This document shows, piece by piece, positions 1-8,222 of a stretch of 22,142 nt of DNA. A program made the translations under genes and the position numbers. The notes below the pieces were generated by a model that was not told where the DNA came from, made no database searches, and saw only the letters and a program-made list of their open reading frames with translations. The stretch comes from CAZLXG01 sp964563585 (GTDB taxonomy: Bacteria > Bacteroidota > Bacteroidia > Flavobacteriales > Flavobacteriaceae). How positions within the stretch are numbered: position 1 is the stretch's first letter; every line of letters starts with the position of its first letter. The stretch spans positions 1-22,142 of the forward strand of contig CAZLXG010000037.1 in assembly GCA_964563585.1 (NCBI GenBank), written 5' to 3'.

Positions 1-2144
1 TCCAATTGTTCTAAGCTTACATTGGTTGTGAAAATACCGTAGTTAACAATTGCTTTGCTTTTTTCAATTCTATCAATACTTCCAACGGCACGACCATCTT
101 CCATGCGTACGCGGTCACCAACTTTTAGAATAGCTTTTGGTTTTAGAGTTTCAATAGCTTTCTTTTTCGCTGCTTTTTTCTTTTTTCTAATAACGGCAAC
201 TACTTTTTCTGCTTCTTGTTTTACTTGTGTTTCTTTGTACTTTATGGCTTTTTTTGCTTTCGTAGAAACCTTTTTACGTTTAGAATTCTCTATTTGAACT
301 AATTTAAAAAGCTCGTCCATAAGCTCGCGCTTGCGTTTGTTTTCGAAGTATTTTTCAGAAATATCATTTACTTTTTGTCCTAAATAAATTAACCGTTGAT
401 TGCTATCGTACAACTCTTGATAGTTTTCTAATTTCTTTTGAATTTTAGCATTTATTACTTCAAGCTTATCAGCTTCAGCCAACTTTTTCTTTTCGTTAAT
501 TTTAAGTGATTGCCCTGTTTTTTCAAGTCTGCTGCGCTCTTTTTGAAGTTTTGCAATAGTAGCATCAAAACGTACTTTGCTGCGTTCAATTTTCTTTTTA
601 GCACGATTTATTAAACTATATGGAATGCCGTTTTTTTGTGCTACTTCAAATGTAAAACTACTTCCGGCTTGACCGATAACCAGTTTAAAAAGTGGCTCTA
701 AAGAGCGTTCATCAAACAGCATATTGGCGTTAAGCATATGCGGTAACTCATTTGCCAGTATTTTTAAATTAGAATAATGTGTTGTAATAATACCGTAAGC
801 TTCACGATGATAAAACTCTTCCAAAAAAGTTTCGGCTAATGCACCACCAAGTTCTGGGTCACTTCCTGTACCAAATTCATCAATTAAAAAAAGTGTGTTT
901 TTATTACACTTCTTTAAGAAATAATTCATTTGTTTTAAGCGGTAGCTATATGTGCTTAAATGATTTTCAATAGATTGATTATCGCCAATATCACTTAAAA
1001 TTCTATCAAATAAACAGACTTTACTGCGTTCGTGTACAGGAATCAGCATACCGCTTTGCAGCATAACTTGCAATAAACCAACCGTTTTTAGAGTAATACT
1101 TTTTCCGCCAGCATTCGGGCCAGAAATTACAATAATTCTACTGTCTTCTTTTAACGCAATAGTTTGCGGAAATGTTTTTTCTTTCTTCTCTAAATTATTT
1201 AAATAGAGTAGTGGGTGGTAAGCATCACGTAAATTCATACTTCTATCTTCCGATATTTCTGGAAGAATGGCTTGCATAGATTTTGCGTATTTTGCTTTCG
1301 CGGAAATAACATCAATAGAGGTTAGAAACGATTGATATTGCTTTAATAATGGTAAAAATGGACGAATAAAATTAGTTACTTCTTTTAAAATTCTAATTAT
1401 TTCTTCCTGTTCTTCGTATTCTAAATTATTAAGCTCGCGTGAGTGTTGAAGTGTCGTTTCAGGCTCAATATAAACTATGCTTCCAGTTCTGCTGCCACCC
1501 ATTATAGCGCCTTTAACTTTACGTCTATACATAGCTTTTACAGCTAATACACGTTTGTTATCAACTACCGATTCTCGAATATCATCTAAATATTCAAGAT
1601 TATGATATATGTTTAATGCCGATACAAAACTTGCGTTTATTTTACCTTTTAATTGATTTATAGATTGACGTAAACTAAATAATAGAGGAGAAGCATTCTC
1701 TTTTAGATCGCCAAAACGGTCAACAATATTATCTATTTTTTCAATAATAAGTTTAATAACTTCAATTTTTGAAGTATATTGATTTAACGTTGGGTAATAC
1801 TCTTCAAACTTTTTAATATAAGTTACAATCTCATTTGCAGTAAGCGAGATGGACACTATTTTTTTTAAGCTATGTATTTCTAAATACGTGTTTTCAATAT
1901 TTAAAAGCTTAATTTCTTTGGTAATTGAATCAAATCCATGATTAGGAATTCGGTTGCCATTATAAAACGACGATAAATATTCATTAGTAAGTTTTAAGCT
2001 AGTTGTAAGTAGTTCTTTCGTGTTATATGGCAAGATTTTAAGTGCTTTTTCTTTTCCTAAAGGTGTTACACAAAGTTCGCTAACTTGTTGTAAAACCATA
2101 GGAAATTCTAAATCCTGTAACGTTTTGTCGTGAATATTTATCAT
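1..2144 (-). CDS. mutS2: Endonuclease/ATPase MutS2, 3' end cut by window edge
   Basis: MutS-family ATPase lacking the mismatch-recognition domain. In other bacteria MutS2 suppresses recombination and acts on collided ribosomes (family knowledge). The start ATG is at 2144; the frame stays open to position 3, giving 714 residues without a stop. Visible: the core and lever region (about 1-330), the Walker A motif GPNAGGKS at 342-349, and Walker B with signature LIDEFGTGSDPE near 420-431, followed by the TTHYSNLK segment. A long charged coiled coil then follows (about 500-620), then a Lys-rich stretch (RKKKKAAKKKA) and a KOW-like segment (VGDRVRMEDG) just before the edge. The C-terminal Smr nuclease domain expected next is outside the window, so its presence cannot be confirmed. 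There is no clear Shine-Dalgarno site, as is normal in Bacteroidota. It lies downstream of miaE on the same strand but after a 338-nt spacer, so it probably has its own promoter. Confidence 0.95.
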   Translation of the reverse strand, partial: MINIHDKTLQDLEFPMVLQQVSELCVTPLGKEKALKILPYNTKELLTTSLKLTNEYLSSFYNGNRIPNHGFDSITKEIKLLNIENTYLEIHSLKKIVSISLTANEIVTYIKKFEEYYPTLNQYTSKIEVIKLIIEKIDNIVDRFGDLKENASPLLFSLRQSINQLKGKINASFVSALNIYHNLEYLDDIRESVVDNKRVLAVKAMYRRKVKGAIMGGSRTGSIVYIEPETTLQHSRELNNLEYEEQEEIIRILKEVTNFIRPFLPLLKQYQSFLTSIDVISAKAKYAKSMQAILPEISEDRSMNLRDAYHPLLYLNNLEKKEKTFPQTIALKEDSRIIVISGPNAGGKSITLKTVGLLQVMLQSGMLIPVHERSKVCLFDRILSDIGDNQSIENHLSTYSYRLKQMNYFLKKCNKNTLFLIDEFGTGSDPELGGALAETFLEEFYHREAYGIITTHYSNLKILANELPHMLNANMLFDERSLEPLFKLVIGQAGSSFTFEVAQKNGIPYSLINRAKKKIERSKVRFDATIAKLQKERSRLEKTGQSLKINEKKKLAEADKLEVINAKIQKKLENYQELYDSNQRLIYLGQKVNDISEKYFENKRKRELMDELFKLVQIENSKRKKVSTKAKKAIKYKETQVKQEAEKVVAVIRKKKKAAKKKAIETLKPKAILKVGDRVRMEDGRAVGSIDRIEKSKAIVNYGIFTTNVSLEQL

Positions 2145-2482
2145 AGCTTAAAATCGGCAGTAAAGTTAAATTATTTTACCGAATTATTTACTTCAATAAA
2201 AATTTCTGTGAATTCTTAATAAACGTTACTTAATAGTTTTCTGTTCTGCTTTAACATAATGTTAACAATTGTATTTAATATTAGTATATACCTTGAAGAA
2301 CAAACTAATACAATTAAATCAAATGAAAAAACAACCTTGTTACATTTTTTTATGCATGATGTCAAAGTAGAAGGAAAGTCAATTTAGAAAAGCTTTTAAA
2401 AAAACTTGGTGTTTTATAAAATTTCATTAATCAAATAATAGTGGTTATTTGTTTTAAGTTTAACCTTTCGGTTGAGCTTTCT
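2145..2482. other. Intergenic spacer between miaE and mutS2
   Basis: This 338-nt AT-rich stretch has no supportable gene. It contains a palindrome (TTAACAT-A-ATGTTAA, 2251-2265) directly followed by ACAATTGT (2265-2272), a possible weak mutS2 promoter near its left end, and small AT-rich hairpins downstream of miaE (AACC-GAAA-GGTT, near 2462-2473 read on the minus strand) that lack a convincing U-run. A 15-codon ORF starting at 2323 is not convincing. Confidence 0.5.
2166..2196 (-). promoter_or_regulatory. Possible mutS2 promoter (weak match)
   Basis: On the minus strand a TTG at 2196-2194 is followed after 20 nt by TAATTTAA (2173-2166), an imperfect version of the Bacteroidota -33/-7 pair (TTG, TAnnTTTG). 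It sits 22 nt before the mutS2 ATG. The match is poor in an AT-rich spacer, so this is tentative. Confidence 0.2.
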
Positions 2483-3064
2483 TTATCCATGAATAGTTTC
2501 ATGTACACCATAGCTTTTAATTAATTCGCCTTCAAATTCAACTAGCTCTTCCCAGCGTTTGTCAACATTAATGTCTTTACCGTATTTTCGAGCAAATGAT
2601 ATAAAAGTAGTATAATGTCCTGCCTCACTTATCATTAAATCATTATAAAATTCAGATAATTCTGGGTCACTTATTTTTTCGGAAAGTAATTTAAAACGCT
2701 CACAACTTCTAGCTTCAATCATTGCAGAAAATAATAATCTATCTATCATGCTTTGAAGTCTGTTTCCTCCTTTGTTCATGAATTTGTACAGTTCGTTTAC
2801 GTAGCTGTCTTTGCGTTCACGTCCAAGTGTATATCCTCTTTTTTTAATAAGTTCGTACACCATTTCAAAATGCTCTAATTCTTCTTTTGCTAATGCTAAT
2901 AAATCGGTAACTAAATCTGGGTATTCAGAATTTAGTGTAATTATGGTAATAGCATTAGTGGCGGCTTTTTGTTCACACCAAGCGTGGTCTGTGAGTATTT
3001 CTTCTATATTGGATTCTGCAATATATGCCCAACGCGGGTCTGTTTCTAACTTTAAATGAAGCAT
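2483..3064 (-). CDS. miaE: tRNA-(ms2io6A)-hydroxylase-type diiron protein MiaE
   Basis: MiaE hydroxylates the isopentenyl group of 2-methylthio-N6-isopentenyladenosine at position 37 of tRNAs reading U-initial codons, using a ferritin-like non-haem diiron centre and O2 (family knowledge). The 193-residue length fits the family. Candidate iron ligands are spaced as in a four-helix diiron bundle: E31 (WCEQKAA), E62 and H65 (EELEH), E117 (EARSCER), and E147 and H150 (SEAGH). The start ATG at 3064 gives a direct MLHLKLETDPRW N-terminus. It follows recG on the same strand with a 46-nt gap that holds a good -7 box, so it may be transcribed both with recG and alone. No signal peptide; cytoplasmic. 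The family assignment is strong; substrate specificity is inferred. Confidence 0.92.
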   Translation of the reverse strand: MLHLKLETDPRWAYIAESNIEEILTDHAWCEQKAATNAITIITLNSEYPDLVTDLLALAKEELEHFEMVYELIKKRGYTLGRERKDSYVNELYKFMNKGGNRLQSMIDRLLFSAMIEARSCERFKLLSEKISDPELSEFYNDLMISEAGHYTTFISFARKYGKDINVDKRWEELVEFEGELIKSYGVHETIHG

Positions 3065-3081
3065 TACTTGTTTTTTTTTAT

Positions 3082-3114
3082 CAAAGATAATTAAAACGAA
3101 TATATCCGTTCTAA
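3082..3114 (-). promoter_or_regulatory. Promoter for miaE (Bacteroidota -33/-7 type)
   Basis: On the minus strand TATCTTTG (3089-3082) matches the Bacteroidota -7 consensus TAnnTTTG exactly. TTAG (3114-3111), one base off the -33 TTTG element, lies 21 nt upstream and overlaps the recG stop codon. The miaE ATG is 17 nt downstream of the -7 box, implying a very short leader. Confidence 0.5.
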
Positions 3115-5045
3115 CTAATATAATTCCAAATGTTTTTGTATTTTTCTAACGATTTATAGGTGCTTAAAATCACTTTATTTTCTGGGTTGGTAAGTGAAGT
3201 GTCTTTTTGAAGTATTTGTTTTGCATGATGTCTTGCTAACTGTAAAATATCATTATCTCTAATAATATCGGCAATTTTAAGTTCTAAAACACCACTTTGT
3301 TGCGTGCCCATAATATCTCCAGGACCACGTAAACGTAAATCAACCTCAGCAATTTCAAAACCATCGTTGGTTTTTACCATAGTTTCTAAGCGTGTTTTGC
3401 TATTACTACTTAGTTTGTGGCTAGTCATTAATATACAATAACTCTGTTCTGCACCACGACCAACACGACCTCGTAATTGGTGTAATTGCGATAAGCCAAA
3501 CCGTTCTGCACTTTCGATAATCATAACCGAGGCATTAGGCACATTTACACCAACTTCAATAACCGTTGTAGCGACCATAATTTGAGTTTCGCCTTTTATA
3601 AAACGTTGCATTTCGTATTCTTTGTCGGCAGGTTTCATTTTTCCATGCACAATAGAAATTTGATAATCGGGTATCGGGAAATCTCTAGCAATACTTTCGT
3701 AGCCATCCATTAAATCTTTATAATCCATTTTTTCACTTTCTTGAATTAAAGGATAAACAATATAAACTTGTCTGCCTTTTTTAATTTCATCACGAATAAA
3801 CCGAAATACACTCAGCCTGTTTTTATCGTATCGATGCACTGTTTTTATGCTCTTTCTTCCGGGTGGTAATTCGTCAATTGTAGAGATGTCTAAATCGCCA
3901 TAAACCGACATTGCTAAGGTGCGTGGAATTGGTGTAGCAGTCATTACNNNNNNNNNNNNNNNNNNNNNNNNNNNNNNNNNNNNNNNNNNNNNNNNNNNNN
4001 NNNNNNNNNNNNNNNNNNNNNNNNNNNNNNNNNNNNNNNNNNNNNNNTGTACTGACAAAATTTCAGTCGGAGCCATTAAACAGGCTTGAAAACCATTGTC
4101 AAGCGCTATTAACATTGACATTAGTGCAACTATGGTTTTGCCCGAGCCAACATCGCCTTGCAAAAGCCGATTCATTTGTGCATTACTACCTAAATCCTGT
4201 CTTATTTCTTTTAAAACGCGCTTTTGTGCATTGGTTAATTCAAACGGTAAATGCTCGTTAAAAAAGGTGTTAAAATTAGTTCCAACCTTGTAAAAAGGAA
4301 AGCCTTTTATTTTTGATTTATGAATTAGATTTTTCAGAATTAATTGCAATTGTATGTAGAATAATTCTTCAAATTTTAATCGAAATTGAGCCTTAGAAAG
4401 TAGCTCTTGATTCTTCGGAAAATGAATATTAAATACGGCTTCTTTTTTCGAGATTAATTTTAATTCAGAAAGTAAATTATCAGATAAAGTTTCAACAAAT
4501 TTTCCACCAGTTTCAATAAATAATTGTTGCATTATTTTATTAACCACTCGATTTGTAATGCCTTTGTTTGATAATTTTTCGGTTGATGGATACATAGGTT
4601 GCATCGCAGAACGCATATTTTTTTTATAGTCTACTAACAATTCTATGTCTGGATGCGGCATGCTAAACTTACTGTTATATAAGTTTGTTTTACCAAAAAT
4701 CACATATGGTGTGTTCAACTTCAAACTTTCACGAATCCATTTTTGTCCTCTAAACCAAACCAATTCCATCGTTCCAGTTTCATCTTGAAATGTCGCAACT
4801 AAACGTTTTCCTCGTTTTTGAGCTACTTCTTTTATACTAATAATTTGCCCAATAATTTGTATGTCGGCATTATTGCGTTGTAGTTTGGCTATTTTATAAA
4901 ACTGAGTTCTATCGATATATCTATTTGGAAATAAGTTGATTAAATCTTGATATGTATGAATGCCCAATTCTGAGCGCAATAAATTGGCTCGATTTGGTCC
5001 AACGCCTTTTAAATAATCTATAGGAGTTTGAAGTTTAGCATTCAT
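3111..5045 (-). CDS. recG: ATP-dependent DNA helicase RecG, interrupted by an assembly gap
   Basis: RecG is a superfamily 2 helicase that remodels stalled replication forks and branched recombination intermediates. The N-terminal part contains a helix-hairpin-like start (YLKGVGPNRANLL, 11-24) and an OB-fold wedge domain (about 60-138). Next come the helicase Q-like segment (LTNAQKRVLKEI, from 270), Walker A GDVGSGKT (297-304) and motif Ia (MAPTEIL). A placeholder gap follows. After it come motif III (VMTATPIPRTLA), IDELPPGR, and motifs V/VI including QLHQLRGRVGRG. The missing part should hold the DEAH-type Walker B box. The frame as drawn is 644 residues; E. coli RecG has roughly 90 residues between the two edges where this model has about 33, so the true gap is probably near 270-280 nt. 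Start ATG at 5045. First gene of the leftward recG-miaE series. Confidence 0.95.
   Translation of the reverse strand: MNAKLQTPIDYLKGVGPNRANLLRSELGIHTYQDLINLFPNRYIDRTQFYKIAKLQRNNADIQIIGQIISIKEVAQKRGKRLVATFQDETGTMELVWFRGQKWIRESLKLNTPYVIFGKTNLYNSKFSMPHPDIELLVDYKKNMRSAMQPMYPSTEKLSNKGITNRVVNKIMQQLFIETGGKFVETLSDNLLSELKLISKKEAVFNIHFPKNQELLSKAQFRLKFEELFYIQLQLILKNLIHKSKIKGFPFYKVGTNFNTFFNEHLPFELTNAQKRVLKEIRQDLGSNAQMNRLLQGDVGSGKTIVALMSMLIALDNGFQACLMAPTEILSVXXXXXXXXXXXXXXXXXXXXXXXXXXXXXXXXXXVMTATPIPRTLAMSVYGDLDISTIDELPPGRKSIKTVHRYDKNRLSVFRFIRDEIKKGRQVYIVYPLIQESEKMDYKDLMDGYESIARDFPIPDYQISIVHGKMKPADKEYEMQRFIKGETQIMVATTVIEVGVNVPNASVMIIESAERFGLSQLHQLRGRVGRGAEQSYCILMTSHKLSSNSKTRLETMVKTNDGFEIAEVDLRLRGPGDIMGTQQSGVLELKIADIIRDNDILQLARHHAKQILQKDTSLTNPENKVILSTYKSLEKYKNIWNYIS
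3948..4047. other. Assembly gap (100 N) inside recG
   Basis: Exactly 100 N, the usual scaffold placeholder. It removes the recG segment between motif Ia and motif III. Flanking frames agree if the real gap length leaves remainder 1 on division by 3. Confidence 0.99.
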
Positions 5046-5128
5046 ATCAACGAATATAAACCTTAAACTTGAAACATAAAACTTGAAAATTTATGTATTT
5101 TGGTCTAAATCATTGTACGGTAACTATT

Positions 5129-7111
5129 ATGAAATATTTCATCGGTCTTATTTTTTTATTCTCTATTGTATTTTTGAATGCGCAACAAACAGATTTTGTA
5201 GATTTTAAAAGCGTTGAATCTGTCATTCTTTTTAATCAAATTAATGTAGATAGCACGGTTTTTAATTCTTATGAAGTTAAGTTTGATATTTTAAAACAAA
5301 CAGATTCTATTTATTTGGATGCTATAAACATGCGATTTGAAAGTGTTGCCTTAAATGGAAAATCTGTAAAATATAATAATGATGACAAAAAACTTATCAT
5401 CTATAATGAATTTGAAGCGTTAAAAAGCTATAAGCTGAGCTTTCTCTTTTTTACTTCTCCAAGAAAAGCTATGTATTTTATTGGTTGGGATAATGCTTCT
5501 AGAAATCAAATATGGACACAAGGTCAAGGTAAATATACTAGCCATTGGTTGCCTAGTTTAGATGACACGAATGATAAAATAGAATTTGATTTAACGTTTG
5601 TTGCCCCAAAAGGTTACGAGGTTATTTCTAATGGAAAAATGGTTTCAAAAACTGAAAGTCCTAGTTATAATTTGTGGAAGTATGATATGTTAAATCCTAT
5701 GTCTAGCTATTTAGTGGCTGTGGCAATGGGGAAATATAATAAGAAAGTAGAATATTCCAAAAGCGGTATTCCTTTAGAAATGTATTATTATCCAGAAGAT
5801 TCATTAAAATTTGAACCGACATATCGATACACTAAACAAATGTTTGATTTTCTTGAAGAAGAGATTGACGTTCCGTACCCTTGGCAAAACTATAAACAAG
5901 TTCCTGTAAAAGATTTCCTGTATTCAGGTATGGAAAATACAAGTGTTACTATTTTTTCTGATGCTTTTGTAATAGATTCAACAGCGTTTGTAGATAAGAA
6001 TTATGTCAACGTCAATGCACACGAATTAGCTCACCAATGGTTTGGAGATTTGGTTACAGCCAAAAGTGGTGAACATCATTGGTTACAAGAAGGTTTTGCA
6101 ACGTATTACGCCTTGTTAGCGGAGCGCAATGTGTTTGGTGATGATTATTATTATTGGAGGTTATATGAATACGCTCAAGAATTATTAGAACAAGATAAGG
6201 CAGGACAAAGTACATCATTATTAAATCCAAAATCGAGCAGTACAACGTTTTATAAAAAAGGCGCTTGGGTATTGCATATGCTACGAGAGGAGGTAGGTGA
6301 TAAGGTATTTAAAGCTGCTGTTAAAAGCTATTTAGAAAAGCATCAATTTCAGAGTGTAGAAACCAATGATTTTATAAGTGAAGTAGAAAAGGCAAGTGGT
6401 GAGAATTTAAATAAGTTTGTAGATATGTGGTTAATACAAGCCGAGTTTAATTTGTTAATGATAGAAAAAACTTTAAGAAAGAATAGAAGTTTAAAAGAAA
6501 TAGTATCATTAATTAATACTGAATTGGTCCATGTTTATTATCCAGATTATAAAAAAATAGATAAAGACTTTATACAATCATTTTTTATACATAAAGCCGC
6601 TGAAAATGAAAAATTCACCAATTTCAATCAGTTTATTTTTAATGCTTTTCAAGTTGATAAATTAAAAGTACGACAAGCAATCTCTCAATCTTTAACTCAA
6701 ATTCCTTTAGAATTAAAAGAAGATTACGAATCGCTTTTAGATGATAAATCTTATACAACCATTGAAACAGCTTTGTATAATCTATGGAATAACTTTCCAC
6801 AAGAGCGAAAAAAATATCTTAACAAAACAAAAGGTATTCAAGGATTTAATGATAAAAATGTTAGAATACTATGGTTAACTTTAGCTTTAGTTACTGAAGA
6901 TTTTGAACCAGAAAAAAAGAAACAATACTTTAAAGAATTAACGGATTATACAGGTCCGAAATACGGATTTGAAGCTCGCCAAAATGCCTTTCAATATTTA
7001 AGTCAAATTAAAGCTTGTAATGAAGCGTGTAAAGAAAATTTAGAACAAGCAACTAATCACCATAATTGGCGATTTGTAAAGTTTGCGAAAGAAATGTTGA
7101 AAACGGATTAA
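5129..7111 (+). CDS. Secreted M1-family zinc metallo-aminopeptidase
   Basis: Gluzincin aminopeptidase that removes N-terminal residues from peptides, probably in the periplasm. I place the start at ATG 5129 (MKYFIGLIFLFSIVFLNAQ), because it opens directly with a signal peptide; an in-frame ATG at 5093 would add 12 residues before it. Numbered from 5129 (660 residues): the exopeptidase motif GMENTS (267-272, GAMEN-like), the zinc site HELAH with ligands H298 and H302 and catalytic E299, third ligand E321 (WLQEGFA, 18 residues after the second His), and the transition-state Tyr near 375 (FYKKGAW). There is an M1-like N-terminal beta domain and a helical C-terminal domain. The signal peptide lacks a lipobox Cys, and no T9SS sorting domain is visible, so it is probably periplasmic. 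It is divergent from recG and meets the porP/sprF stop codon with no spacer. Confidence 0.93.
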   Translation: MKYFIGLIFLFSIVFLNAQQTDFVDFKSVESVILFNQINVDSTVFNSYEVKFDILKQTDSIYLDAINMRFESVALNGKSVKYNNDDKKLIIYNEFEALKSYKLSFLFFTSPRKAMYFIGWDNASRNQIWTQGQGKYTSHWLPSLDDTNDKIEFDLTFVAPKGYEVISNGKMVSKTESPSYNLWKYDMLNPMSSYLVAVAMGKYNKKVEYSKSGIPLEMYYYPEDSLKFEPTYRYTKQMFDFLEEEIDVPYPWQNYKQVPVKDFLYSGMENTSVTIFSDAFVIDSTAFVDKNYVNVNAHELAHQWFGDLVTAKSGEHHWLQEGFATYYALLAERNVFGDDYYYWRLYEYAQELLEQDKAGQSTSLLNPKSSSTTFYKKGAWVLHMLREEVGDKVFKAAVKSYLEKHQFQSVETNDFISEVEKASGENLNKFVDMWLIQAEFNLLMIEKTLRKNRSLKEIVSLINTELVHVYYPDYKKIDKDFIQSFFIHKAAENEKFTNFNQFIFNAFQVDKLKVRQAISQSLTQIPLELKEDYESLLDDKSYTTIETALYNLWNNFPQERKKYLNKTKGIQGFNDKNVRILWLTLALVTEDFEPEKKKQYFKELTDYTGPKYGFEARQNAFQYLSQIKACNEACKENLEQATNHHNWRFVKFAKEMLKTD

Positions 7112-7932
7112 TTACTTTCTCCTTTCAATATTCGCTGGATTTCTACAAATTAAACAACCAGCTAAATAGGTAATTGAAAGTTCGTAAATACCATCAGTTC
7201 TACCAATATTAGTAGTATTCATNNNNNNNNNNNNNNNNNNNNNNNNNNNNNNNNNNNNNNNNNNNNNNNNNNNNNNNNNNNNNNNNNNNNNNNNNNNNNN
7301 NNNNNNNNNNNNNNNNNNNNNNCATCTTCTACAAACGAAATATTAGGTTTGTTTAAATGTTTAATAGATGCGCCTAACCATAAATCTGTATCATTTCTTG
7401 TGTTTTTTTTATCAAAAACAAATCCAGCACTAAAATCAACAAAAGTTATATTTTCATTAGCATTTAACGCAAATACGTCAGAAGAAAAAGGGTTTATAGT
7501 TTCTGAGTTAATATTAATTTGGTCTGATAAAACTAAGTTTCTAAAATTAAAAGATTTTGTGCCAAAGCCAATTTCAATAGCTGGTCTAAAATACCAATCG
7601 TTAGCTAATTTTACGTGGTAGGAGTAATTCGCATTCCCTTGTAAATGATTATAATTCGTGTTGTTTTCATGTTGGTTTAGTATACTAAAACCAATACCAC
7701 CAACATTTTCAACCCAAGTATTAAAAAATGCATATTCAGTATCAATTCTTAAATTTAGACTTGGCCATTGCGTTCTGTGAAGCAATCCGAAATAAGTAGC
7801 ATCTTCAAAACCAGAAAATCCAGGGTTTATAGTTTCGGGAACTAAAAAATATTGTGAGAAAATAGGATCTTGGGCTTTTACATTAATTGAAAAGCAACTT
7901 ATAATGATTATGATAGTTATTTTAAATTTCAT
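7112..7932 (-). CDS. PorP/SprF-family type IX secretion membrane protein (split by an assembly gap)
   Basis: PorP/SprF proteins are outer-membrane beta-barrel partners of T9SS; SprF is needed for SprB surface export in Flavobacterium johnsoniae (family knowledge). The start is ATG 7932, giving a signal peptide MKFKITIIIIISCFSINVKAQ followed by the family hallmark DPIFSQYF and NPGFSGFE; a GTG at 7944 is the alternative. An AAAGGTGA Shine-Dalgarno-like site lies about 9 nt upstream. After the N gap the C-terminus resumes in a different frame: NIGRTDGIYELSITYL, then a Cys-containing tail ending ERRK and TAA at 7114-7112. The TGA seen at 7221-7219 in the uncorrected frame is an artefact of the gap length. 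It lies 14 nt after the adhesin stop codon on the same strand, the classic adhesin-SprF operon order. Confidence 0.88.
7223..7322. other. Assembly gap (100 N) inside the porP/sprF gene
   Basis: Exactly 100 N. The coding frames on its two sides disagree with this length; a true length leaving remainder 2 on division by 3 restores one reading frame. From usual PorP/SprF lengths (about 300 residues) the real gap is probably around 180-270 nt. Confidence 0.99.
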
Positions 7933-7946
7933 TTTAATTGTCACCT

Positions 7947-8222
7947 TTATTTGATTGATACAAAAGCACCTTCACTTTTTATTGTTTCACCAAAAAATGT
8001 TTTTGCAGTTAGCGTGTAATAATAATTACCGTTTTCTGCTTCTGTGTCATTGATTTTTCCATTCCAACCTTTTATATCATCGCCTTCTTCAGAATAAATT
8101 AAACTTCCCCAAGTATCATAAACATTAAATATCATGTTACTTAGTGCAATAGATTTTGGTACAAAATATTCATTCATTCCATCATCGTTTGGTGTAAATG
8201 CATTAGGTGTTATTAGGCTATA
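7947..8222 (-). other. Type B T9SS / gliding-motility-associated C-terminal domain coding segment
   Basis: Codes residues about 1938-2028 of the adhesin. Seen: ITPNAFTPNDDGMNEYF at the start, then VYDTWGSLIY, GWNGK and NGNYYYTL, and a short end (GAFVSIK). This layout matches the type B sorting domain of CHU_C/gliding-motility type that needs a PorP/SprF partner, and that partner gene follows directly. Confidence 0.85.

Noticed and set aside
55..297. 80-codon plus-strand ORF near the left edge
   Set aside because: It is the antisense of the Lys-rich C-terminal coiled coil of mutS2; the Phe/Ala-rich peptide is a by-product of that codon use.
2323..2370. 15-codon plus-strand ORF beginning MKKQPCYIF in the mutS2-miaE spacer
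   Set aside because: Too short, no convincing promoter or downstream plus-strand gene to regulate; probably chance in AT-rich DNA.
5093..5128. Upstream ATG as the start of the M1 aminopeptidase
   Set aside because: It would place 12 non-hydrophobic residues before a clean signal peptide; ATG 5129 gives the expected secreted N-terminus.
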